Assembly (NCBI GenBank): GCA_035539855.1
Contig: DATLHO010000232.1
Location: forward strand, 1 to 27,637
Direction of reading: 5' to 3'
Length of the DNA stretch: 27,637 nucleotides
DNA from: DATLHO01 sp035539855
GTDB lineage: Bacteria > Bacteroidota > Ignavibacteria > OLB7
The translations under genes were made by a program, and so were the position numbers. Positions 1 through 6,459 of the stretch are shown here, piece by piece. Under the pieces are notes generated by a model that saw only the letters and a list, made by a program, of their open reading frames with translations, was not told the DNA's origin and did not search any database. Each line of letters begins with the position of its first letter. Within the stretch, counting starts at the first letter, position 1.

Positions 1-10
1 CCCGCCCCCA

Positions 11-1708
11 TCAGAGCTTACTGACCACCGAAAACCTAACCCCCGTAAACGGATTGATATACCGGCAGACCCCGCCCGTACAGACGACGCCGCCGCGCTC
101 GGAGCCGTACTGGAGGCCGAGCGTGTGCGCGTCGCCGATGCGGTAGGTGCCGCCGACGACCGGCCAGACCTGTCGACCGCCCTCTTCGCGATCCGTCGTC
201 GAATACTCGACGCGCGCGTTGACCGCCCAGAGGGGCGACTGCGAGTACTCGAGCGTCAGCAGCGCGTTGTTGTAGCGTCCCTCGTAGGCCTCGATGCCGA
301 GCGAGTCGACCGCGGCTGTCGCCTTCTTCGTGTCGAGCACGTGCTGAAGCTCGAGGATCGCGTGCAGGTTGTTGGCCGAGCCGAGGTCGGCGATCGACTC
401 GAGCATGATCGTCGAGGCTTTGTAGGTCTCCGAGCGCGACGGCGCGCCGACGGTCGCCGGCTCGTAGAAGATGACGTTGTCGCGGCGCTGCAGCGCGAAG
501 CCGAATGCGAGCTCCTCGGTCGCGGTGTACTCCGCGCCGATGAACGCCTCCCAGTACGGCGAGTAGCTCGGATCCTTGAGCTCTGGGAAGGCGAGCGGCT
601 TCGCGTTGAGGCGGCCGTAGACCGTCTCGCCGAGCGCCGAGTCGACACCCCACGCGTTGTGGCGGCTGCCGGCGGTGCCGAGCAGCGTGAGGTTCAGATC
701 CTCGCTCGGGTGCAGCAGCGCCTCGACCTGGAATCCGAGCTCGTCGTTCATGTCGACGACATGCGGGTTGCGCGCCAACAGCGTCTTGTCGTGCTCCGGG
801 ATGAGCGTCGGCGGATACTGGAACGGCAGCGCGCGCGTCGGTCGCTGTCCCGAGAGCATCTCCGACGGATCCACGATGTCGAAGCGGTAGTTCTTGTACT
901 CGGCGGTGACGCCGGCGAGCTCGGCCTGGTAGCCGAGCATGCCGTAGAGCCCCGTGCCGTAGCCGGTCGAGCCGGTGCCGACGCGCGTGACGCTGTCGAG
1001 CACGCTGCGCTTGTCGGCGATCGCGACGTGCGCCGAGAGCCCCTCCCACGTGCCGCGCAGAAAGACCTGGCGGAGGTACGCGTCGAACGGTCGCGAGAAT
1101 CCTGTGCGAGTGCGCTCGCCGGTCGCGGAGACGAAGCCGCCTCCGAGCGCCAGTCCGGTGATCGGGCGCACCTCGCCGGAGGCGCCGCGCACGACGTACT
1201 CCTCGACGCGCGTCGAGCTGGTGATGTCCGGGTACGACAGCACGCCGCCGAACACCGACGCGCCCAGTTCCGGGATCTCGTAGTCGAGCTTGATGCCGGT
1301 CGTGCGCGTCTCGAAGCCGAGCGGACGGCTCTCGAACGTGTTGAAGATGAGCCCGCGGTCAACCAGATGGTAGAACGTGCCGCCACGCGCGCGCAGGCCG
1401 GAGCGGCGGAACTCGGCGTAGTACTCGGTAAGGCCGACGGTATCGCGTCCGTACTCACGCGGCTTGTCGACCTGCACGCGGAAGCCGAGCGTGAAGTCGC
1501 CCGCGTAGATGCGCGTGTTCAGGAGGTTTTCGAGGTACTCCTTGCGGATGGGCGTCTCGCCCGGCCACTGCTCGCCGATGCCGTAGCGGAACTCGTTCGA
1601 GACGGAGTACTGGATCGTCTCCTGGGCGCCCGCGGGCGTCGCGGCGGCGACGGAAGCGAGCGCAACGACGGCGCCGAGCGCCTGGGCTGAGGTTGGGATT
1701 CGGAACAC
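11..1708 (-). CDS. DUF6029-like outer-membrane beta-barrel protein
   Basis: Predicted outer-membrane protein of about 565 residues. After a signal peptide (hydrophobic residues about 9-23, ending ATPAGAQE) the chain is a run of alternating polar/aromatic beta strands. The segment at about residues 60-130 (a GDF..GFR strand, then GGTFYHLVDRGLIFNTFE and RPLGFETR) resembles the DUF6029 family of Bacteroidota, whose members read like 'GNFYEQFGSGLIFR..E.R.LG.DN'. Its role is unknown; a porin or an outer-membrane partner of surface export are options. The open frame extends upstream to 1933, but that part overlaps the thioredoxin gene and its terminator and is low-complexity Arg/Ala. There is no ATG before the signal peptide, so I place the start at GTG 1706-1708, just upstream of the hydrophobic core. 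A TATACTTG box at about 1757-1764 could be its promoter. The gene is complete at the 3' end (TGA at 11-13). Confidence 0.72.
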   Translation of the reverse strand: MFRIPTSAQALGAVVALASVAAATPAGAQETIQYSVSNEFRYGIGEQWPGETPIRKEYLENLLNTRIYAGDFTLGFRVQVDKPREYGRDTVGLTEYYAEFRRSGLRARGGTFYHLVDRGLIFNTFESRPLGFETRTTGIKLDYEIPELGASVFGGVLSYPDITSSTRVEEYVVRGASGEVRPITGLALGGGFVSATGERTRTGFSRPFDAYLRQVFLRGTWEGLSAHVAIADKRSVLDSVTRVGTGSTGYGTGLYGMLGYQAELAGVTAEYKNYRFDIVDPSEMLSGQRPTRALPFQYPPTLIPEHDKTLLARNPHVVDMNDELGFQVEALLHPSEDLNLTLLGTAGSRHNAWGVDSALGETVYGRLNAKPLAFPELKDPSYSPYWEAFIGAEYTATEELAFGFALQRRDNVIFYEPATVGAPSRSETYKASTIMLESIADLGSANNLHAILELQHVLDTKKATAAVDSLGIEAYEGRYNNALLTLEYSQSPLWAVNARVEYSTTDREEGGRQVWPVVGGTYRIGDAHTLGLQYGSERGGVVCTGGVCRYINPFTGVRFSVVSKL

Positions 1709-1764
1709 GAGCCGGTTGAATGGATTCGGTTGGGAAGCGCCGGGACTGGGATCGGCAAGTATAC

Positions 1765-1799
1765 AAAAAAGACCGGCGCGCCTCGGGCGCACCGGTCTT
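1765..1799 (-). terminator. Rho-independent terminator of the thioredoxin gene
   Basis: A 14-bp stem with one mismatch (arms 1769-1782 and 1786-1799) has a 3-nt loop. On the minus strand it is followed at once by six T residues (complement of 1765-1770). It starts about 48 nt after the stop codon of the TlpA-like gene and separates it from the DUF6029-like gene. This is a textbook intrinsic terminator. Confidence 0.9.
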
Positions 1800-1847
1800 C
1801 GGGATAGTTCTGTCGGATGTCGAACGGTCGACGCAGTGGAACCGATC

Positions 1848-2435
1848 TCAGTTCGGCGACGTGCCGGCGCCCTCGCCGCTCGGCGCCTGGCCGCTCGGTG
1901 CCTCACCTGCGGGCTCCGCCGCTCCAGTGCCACCGACGAGCGCGATCAGCTCCTTCTCCATGCGCACCTCGTCGCCGGCGAGAAATCCGTCGTGCTTCGA
2001 GTGCAGAGTGCCGTCAGCGTTGTAGACGAGGGTGTAGGGAACGTCGGTGCCGTTGAGCGAGCGGAAGAGATCGCGGTTCGGATCGAGCAGGACCGTGAAG
2101 GTGTAGCCCTTCGACGAGATGAACGGACCGACCTTCGACATGGTCTTCGTGTCGTCGATCGAGATGGCGATGTACTCGACCTGCCCCTGGAACTTCTGGA
2201 TCAGCGGGAACATCGCCCGCATCTCCTCCTTGCACGGCTTGCACCACGTCGCCCAGAAGCTGACCACGGTGACCTTCCCCTTGCCGATCGTGGCAACGGA
2301 GGTCTGCTCGCCATTCGGTTTGGCAAGCAACTGATCGAGCGACGAAAGATCCTGCGCCGAAGCGCGCCCGCCGACTAGCGTCAGCGCGGCAAGAACGGTA
2401 AGGACGGAGATGAAGCGCTTCATGCGGGGTCTCAT
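1848..2435 (-). CDS. Secreted TlpA/ResA-type thioredoxin-fold protein
   Basis: Exported thiol-disulfide oxidoreductase of about 195 residues. A signal peptide (residues 1-28, ending GGRASAQ) is followed by a TlpA-like thioredoxin fold: strand VTVVSFWATWCKPC (about 55-68) with the CXXC active site Cys65-Lys-Pro-Cys68, a helix of acidic/basic residues after it, AISIDD, and the cis-proline loop TDVPYTLVYNADG. Such proteins usually reduce disulfides in periplasmic clients, for example during cytochrome c maturation. No cytochrome genes lie nearby, so the client is unknown. The last ~28 residues are a Gly/Ala/Pro/Ser-rich tail with two APSG repeats, beyond the usual domain end. I chose ATG 2433-2435 because it lies about 9 nt after a TATCTTCC promoter-like box. 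ATG at 2423 (MKRFIS) or 2444 is also possible. No Shine-Dalgarno is visible. Confidence 0.9.
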   Translation of the reverse strand: MRPRMKRFISVLTVLAALTLVGGRASAQDLSSLDQLLAKPNGEQTSVATIGKGKVTVVSFWATWCKPCKEEMRAMFPLIQKFQGQVEYIAISIDDTKTMSKVGPFISSKGYTFTVLLDPNRDLFRSLNGTDVPYTLVYNADGTLHSKHDGFLAGDEVRMEKELIALVGGTGAAEPAGEAPSGQAPSGEGAGTSPN

Positions 2436-2444
2436 GGTTGGCAT

Positions 2445-2452
2445 GGAAGATA
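2445..2452 (-). promoter_or_regulatory. Candidate -7 promoter element (TATCTTCC)
   Basis: On the minus strand TATCTTCC resembles the Bacteroidota -7 element TAnnTTTG. It is preceded by CCGAC, and the 13-mer CCGACCTATCTTC recurs exactly in front of dapB at 23686-23698. No clear -33 TTG is seen at the expected spacing. If this is the -7 element, the transcript would start within a few nucleotides of ATG 2435. Confidence 0.35.
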
Positions 2453-2488
2453 GGTCGGGGACGATTCGCGTTGCAGGATATTTGTTCA

Positions 2489-2585
2489 ATGTCAGATGTC
2501 AGATGTCAGATGTCACAAGCGGGACGGGTTTCGGCTCTGATTCTCGTATGTGACATCTGACATCTAACCTTTGACATCCAACATC
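2489..2585. repeat. Heptamer tandem repeats forming an inverted repeat
   Basis: Four tandem 7-bp units ATGTCAG (last one ATGTCAC) run from 2489 to 2516. A second block in the opposite orientation (TGACATC units at 2551, 2558 and 2572, with degenerate units at 2565 and 2579) runs to 2585 and overlaps the receptor's stop codon. The inner parts form a perfect 17-bp inverted repeat (2501-2517 with 2549-2565) around a 31-nt loop. The block lies directly after the TonB receptor gene, so transcription would produce a long hairpin. There is no T-tail. Its role is unknown. Confidence 0.85.
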
Positions 2586-5184
2586 AGAATCTCACTGCAA
2601 ACCCCAGGGTCGGCAGTATCGGTAGCATCGCTACCTCCCTCGTCGTCAGCTCGATCTTTTCGCGGTCGACGCGGTAGCCGCGGGAGATGATGTTCGAGCG
2701 GTTGTAGGCGTTGACCAGGTCGAGGTAGATCGACCAGTCGAGCCCCCACCAGTCGGTGTAGACCGTCGCGCGCAGGTCGAGCCGGTGGTAGGCCGGCAGA
2801 CGCTCGGAGTTGACCGCGGCGATGCCGCCGCGATCGACGCGGAAGATCGCTTCGCCGAAGATGTTCGTCGCCACCGCCGGACGATCCTCTCCCGTCGAAT
2901 CGCGCCGCATGATGATGATCGGCGAGAATCCCGTCGCCGGCGTGTACGGATAGCCGCTGCCGTAGCGGAAGCTCGCGCCGAGCTCCAGCCAGTCGTTCGC
3001 CCGGTAGTTCAACACGACATTGACCGTATGACGCTGGTCGAAGTTGAATGGGTAGGTGATTCCGTCGCGATGTCGGTTCGCCCACGCGAGCGCGTAGCTC
3101 ACCCATCCGCTCAGCGGCGAGTCTCCCGATGAGCCGATCTTCTGCAGCATCACCTCCATCCCGTAGGCCTCACCCGTCGCCCCGTTGACCGGCACGGTCG
3201 TCACCGAGTCGCTCGGCTCGAGCACCGGACGTGACCATCCCGACGGATACCGCGGGTTGCCCCCCGGCACCTGCGTGCTCACGTACCGCGTGCCCGCCAG
3301 CTTCTGCTGCACGATGAGGTCGTCGAAGTCCTTGTAGTAGCCCTCGAGCTTCACCTGCCACTCGTCGGTGAGCATGCGGTCGGCGCCGAGCACGTAGTGC
3401 ATCGAGCGCTCCGGCCGCAGGCTCGCGATCTCGGGGGAGGTCAGGTCGAAGAACGTCTGGCCGTCGATGAGCTTCTCGTAGCCCGGGGACTGATAATACA
3501 GGCCCCACGCACCGCGGACGGTCGTCAGCGGATCGACCGCCCAGGAGAACGACGCCCGCGGCGACGCGTAGCTGCGGTCGAGCATGCCGTAGTAGTCGAG
3601 CCGGGCACCGAGCTGCACGTAGAGCTCGTCGCCGAAGCCGATCCGATCCTGCACATAGGCGTGCGCCCGCGGGAAGTCGACCTCGGAGTTGATGCTGTCG
3701 GGAAATCCACTGCGCCGGCCCGCCTCACGCAGCGCGAGGAGCATCGAGTCGGGCTTCGACGAGAACTCGAACCACGTCCGGATCAGATCGATGCCCACGC
3801 CTGCCTCGACCAGGTGGTCGCCGATCGCCGCGCTCGTGCGGTTCGCCAGCGAGTACTTGCGGAAGTTGAAGGCGGCGTTGCCGTCGTCGATGCCCAGTCC
3901 GGGAGGATCGTCGGGATCGATGCCTCGACTGCGCAGCGAGTCGCGGATCGCCGGAGGCAGCGCCTGCAGGATCCTGATCAGGCTGTCGCGCGTGATGTCG
4001 CCGTAGAACAGCCGGCTGCCTCCCTCTCCGCCGAACTCCGTCTCACCGGTGTTCTGATACCAGCTCGCGATGGTCTTCGTCAGGAACCGCTCGTTCGGCG
4101 CATAGCGCCACGACGCACCGGCGACCCAGTTGTACGACTGGTCGACGACGCTGATCGAGTCGATCTGCTCGCGCTCGGCCGAGGAGTGCAGCTCGGTGCC
4201 GTCGCGGTTGAGCAGCGCGTTGACGACGATGCTGTGCTCCGGCGCCGGTCGCATCAGCGCCTTGAACTGCACGTCGGTGAAGTTCGGCAGCGCGACGTCG
4301 CCCTCGAGCATGTCGAGCGACCGCAGGATCGGCTCGGCGATCAGGTCGTAGTAGGTGCGGCGTGCCGAGAGGAGCCATCCCCCCTTGAGCCCCGCCGGCA
4401 GCGCTCCCTCGAGCACGAGGTTGGCGTTGGTGACCGAGGCGTTGAGCGTTCCGGTGAGCGCCTCGTCGCGCTCGCCTTCGCGGTTGGTCACGTCGAGCAC
4501 GGCCGAGAGCCGGTCGCCGTAGTTCGCCGGGAAGCCCGCGGTCAGCAGCGTGATGTCGGCGATCGTCTCGGGATTGAACATCGAGATCAATCCGTACAGA
4601 CGGTAGGGATTGAAGATCTCGATGTCGTCGAGGACGATCAGGTTCTGGTCGGGACCGGATCCGCGGACGACGAGCTGGGCGGAGAAGTCGTTCGGAGCCA
4701 GCACGCCAGGCAGCGATCGTAGCGATCGCAGCACGTCCTCGGCCGCGCCGGGCAGGTACTTCGCCTCGCGGGGCTCGATCCGCGTGACGCTCGGACGTGT
4801 GTCCGACTGCTCCTGGCGCTTCGAGGCCCGCACTTCGATCTCGCGCAGACCGACACTGCCGGAGCCGAGCGCGATCGTGACCGCGACGGTCTCGCCGGCG
4901 CGCACGGTGACCTTCTGACGGACCGGCTCGGAACCGATCATGCGCGCGATCAGCCAGTGCTCGCCGGCCGGCACGCGCTCGATGCGGAAGGTGCCGGCCG
5001 CGTCGGTGAGCGCGCCGAGGGTCGTGCCCTCGATCTGCACCGTGGCGCTGACGAGTATCTCCCCCTCGCCGTCGCGTACGACGCCGCGCACCGCACCGGT
5101 CTGGGCGGTGGCGTCAGCGGCCAGTGCGGCGAAGGCCACGAGAGTCACAAGGGTCACGACGATCAGGCGCGAAACGGTCTGCAT
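2584..5184 (-). CDS. TonB-dependent outer-membrane receptor
   Basis: Outer-membrane active-transport receptor of 866 residues. In order: signal peptide (1-28, ending ADATAQ); a carboxypeptidase-regulatory-like beta-sandwich (about 29-110: GAVRGVVRDGEGEILVSATV, GTFRIERVPAGEHWL); a plug domain (about 120-230: REIEVRASKR, LRSLPGVLAPNDFSAQLVVRG, NLIVLDDIEIFNPYRLYG, AGFPANYGDRLSAVLDV); and a long beta-barrel ending in an outer-membrane-type C-terminal aromatic (LGFAVRF). Length and order fit FecA/CirA-type receptors with an N-terminal CarboxypepD_reg domain, common in Bacteroidota. No SusD partner is adjacent and the substrate cannot be told. The start at ATG 5182-5184 has AGGAG 5-6 nt upstream and directly precedes the signal peptide; the upstream frame extension is Arg-rich and rejected. 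Confidence 0.93.
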   Translation of the reverse strand: MQTVSRLIVVTLVTLVAFAALAADATAQTGAVRGVVRDGEGEILVSATVQIEGTTLGALTDAAGTFRIERVPAGEHWLIARMIGSEPVRQKVTVRAGETVAVTIALGSGSVGLREIEVRASKRQEQSDTRPSVTRIEPREAKYLPGAAEDVLRSLRSLPGVLAPNDFSAQLVVRGSGPDQNLIVLDDIEIFNPYRLYGLISMFNPETIADITLLTAGFPANYGDRLSAVLDVTNREGERDEALTGTLNASVTNANLVLEGALPAGLKGGWLLSARRTYYDLIAEPILRSLDMLEGDVALPNFTDVQFKALMRPAPEHSIVVNALLNRDGTELHSSAEREQIDSISVVDQSYNWVAGASWRYAPNERFLTKTIASWYQNTGETEFGGEGGSRLFYGDITRDSLIRILQALPPAIRDSLRSRGIDPDDPPGLGIDDGNAAFNFRKYSLANRTSAAIGDHLVEAGVGIDLIRTWFEFSSKPDSMLLALREAGRRSGFPDSINSEVDFPRAHAYVQDRIGFGDELYVQLGARLDYYGMLDRSYASPRASFSWAVDPLTTVRGAWGLYYQSPGYEKLIDGQTFFDLTSPEIASLRPERSMHYVLGADRMLTDEWQVKLEGYYKDFDDLIVQQKLAGTRYVSTQVPGGNPRYPSGWSRPVLEPSDSVTTVPVNGATGEAYGMEVMLQKIGSSGDSPLSGWVSYALAWANRHRDGITYPFNFDQRHTVNVVLNYRANDWLELGASFRYGSGYPYTPATGFSPIIIMRRDSTGEDRPAVATNIFGEAIFRVDRGGIAAVNSERLPAYHRLDLRATVYTDWWGLDWSIYLDLVNAYNRSNIISRGYRVDREKIELTTREVAMLPILPTLGFAVRF

Positions 5185-5246
5185 CGAACTCCTGGATTCG
5201 GATTGCCGGATGACCCGGCGACGTTGACGGGTGGCGGGGGATCTCG

Positions 5247-5277
5247 AGAACGTACTGCACGCCCCGGTCCAGTTCAA
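5247..5277 (-). promoter_or_regulatory. Candidate promoter of the TonB receptor gene
   Basis: On the minus strand a TTG (5275-5277) is followed after 20 nt by TACGTTCT (5247-5254). The spacing and sequence are close to the Bacteroidota -33/-7 consensus (TTTG, 19-21 nt, TAnnTTTG; two mismatches in the -7 box). The predicted transcript would have a 5' leader of about 55 nt before ATG 5184. Confidence 0.35.
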
Positions 5278-5397
5278 TGCGCTGGGCACGCCGGGTACAT
5301 TTCGTCACGGCGCGGGAGGATACCGCCGGGCGCTACAGATACGAGATCCGGGCACGGCGGGATTGCCGCCGGCGGCGAGCGGGTCGGGCCCGTAATG

Positions 5398-5436
5398 GCG
5401 ACGGGGTCCCCATCGGCTCGATGGGGACCCCGTCGC
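5398..5436 (-). terminator. Hairpin after the 284-aa T9SS gene
   Basis: Perfect 17-bp GC-rich stem (5398-5414 with 5420-5436) and a 5-nt loop, 23 nt past the stop codon of the 284-aa gene. It lacks a T-run on the minus strand, so it may stabilise the mRNA end or need help to terminate. Position and strength match the hairpins after the neighbouring genes. Confidence 0.7.
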
Positions 5437-5459
5437 GAAGTCGGAATGGCGGTAACGGT

Positions 5460-6314
5460 CTATTGACGGACGATCAGCCTGCTGTGCGCGATGACCGCGC
5501 CGTCGGGTCCGACGGCGCGCACCATGTACAGTCCGGCGGCGAGGCCGTCGACCGCGAGCGAGCGATGCGTCGACGGGCCGTCGGCGCGGTCGTCGATCAC
5601 CGTGGCTCCGCGCAGGTCGCTGACGACGACGCGGCTGCCGGCCGGCAGCGTGGCATCGATCGTGACCCGGTCGATGGCCGGATTCGGCACGAGGCGCAGC
5701 CCGGCCGCCGGGCGCGCGGCGAGCGGCTCGGCGACGCCGGTCGGCACGAGGCTGCCGTCGTAATACACGATCATTGCGATGCGCGTCAGGCCCTCGTTGG
5801 TGATCTTCACCGAGTCCGGTCCGGCGGTGATCGTCTCGTTGAAGAGGAATCCGCCGGTGCCTCCGATGATGTCGCGGAAGTTGATCGAGTCGATGCCGGC
5901 GGGCAGGGCGTGCGGCATCACGAGCGTGATCACCTGGCCGACGCCGCGCTGGATCTCGAGGTAGTAGCGCAGTGAGAACTTCCTCGCGCTGCCGGAGGCG
6001 ACCGAGTCGGGGATGCCGCGGACGTCGCGGTCGATCCAGGCCGGCTCGGTGACGTGCTGGGCATCGTACATCACGTAGAGCGAGGCCGGCGGAGCGCCGG
6101 GGATCTCGCGCTCGCGGACGCCGTTCGGCAGGCGCCAGTCGATCGTGTCGGTGTACTCGCCGCCGAAGCCGAAGACGCGGTACAGCGGTCGATCGACCGA
6201 GTACGGCGCGTCGCTATGGATCATGATGGAGTCCAGCAGCCGCGGCCGGTCCTGCGCCGAGGCGCCGGCGACAGTGGCGATGACTCCAAGGGCAATCAGG
6301 AGCAGTTTCTTCAT
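5460..6314 (-). CDS. Small T9SS-secreted protein with C-terminal sorting domain
   Basis: Exported protein of 284 residues. The signal peptide covers residues 1-20 (MKKLLLIALGVIATVAGASAQ). The middle (about 21-200) is a beta-rich domain I do not recognise, with FGFGGEYTDTIDWRLP and an apparent beta-sandwich. The C-terminal ~80 residues (LRLVPNPAIDRVTIDATLP, VVVSDLRG, GLAAGLYMVRAVG, ending RLIVRQ) are a type A T9SS sorting domain, which directs proteins across the outer membrane and usually to attachment at the cell surface. It is the last and smallest of the row of T9SS cargo genes. ATG 6312-6314 is preceded by a purine-rich stretch (GAGAGAAGAGACG) but no canonical Shine-Dalgarno. Confidence 0.85.
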   Translation of the reverse strand: MKKLLLIALGVIATVAGASAQDRPRLLDSIMIHSDAPYSVDRPLYRVFGFGGEYTDTIDWRLPNGVREREIPGAPPASLYVMYDAQHVTEPAWIDRDVRGIPDSVASGSARKFSLRYYLEIQRGVGQVITLVMPHALPAGIDSINFRDIIGGTGGFLFNETITAGPDSVKITNEGLTRIAMIVYYDGSLVPTGVAEPLAARPAAGLRLVPNPAIDRVTIDATLPAGSRVVVSDLRGATVIDDRADGPSTHRSLAVDGLAAGLYMVRAVGPDGAVIAHSRLIVRQ

Positions 6315-6372
6315 CGTCTCTTCTCTCGAATGTGTCGGTTCGACAGTGGCAGTGTGCAGCGATCGCGGAGCG

Positions 6373-6404
6373 CAAATTACGCGCCGCGGGTACTCGAAAA
6401 GAAA
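6373..6404 (-). promoter_or_regulatory. Candidate promoter of the 284-aa gene
   Basis: On the minus strand TAATTTG (6373-6379), one base short of TAnnTTTG, is preceded after 21 nt by TTTC (6401-6404). It lies immediately after the terminator of the upstream gene and about 58 nt before ATG 6314, where a promoter for a separately transcribed gene would be expected. The match is imperfect. Confidence 0.35.
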
Positions 6405-6435
6405 CGGGCGGGCTCTTGTGCAGAGCCCGCCCGTT
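6397..6435 (-). terminator. Rho-independent terminator of the 989-aa gene
   Basis: Perfect 14-bp stem (6403-6416 with 6422-6435), 5-nt loop, followed on the minus strand by a T-rich tail (TTCTTTTCG). It begins 24 nt after the stop codon at 6460. Confidence 0.9.
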
Positions 6436-6459
6436 GCGTGTCGCGAGTGTGCGAGCGGT

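Noticed and set aside
125..1690. Plus-strand open frame of 521 codons antisense to the DUF6029-like gene
   Set aside because: Arg/Val/Glu-rich shadow; the minus-strand frame shows a signal peptide and beta-barrel strands.
3397..4722. Plus-strand open frame of 441 codons antisense to the TonB receptor
   Set aside because: Shadow frame; the receptor plug and barrel motifs are on the minus strand.
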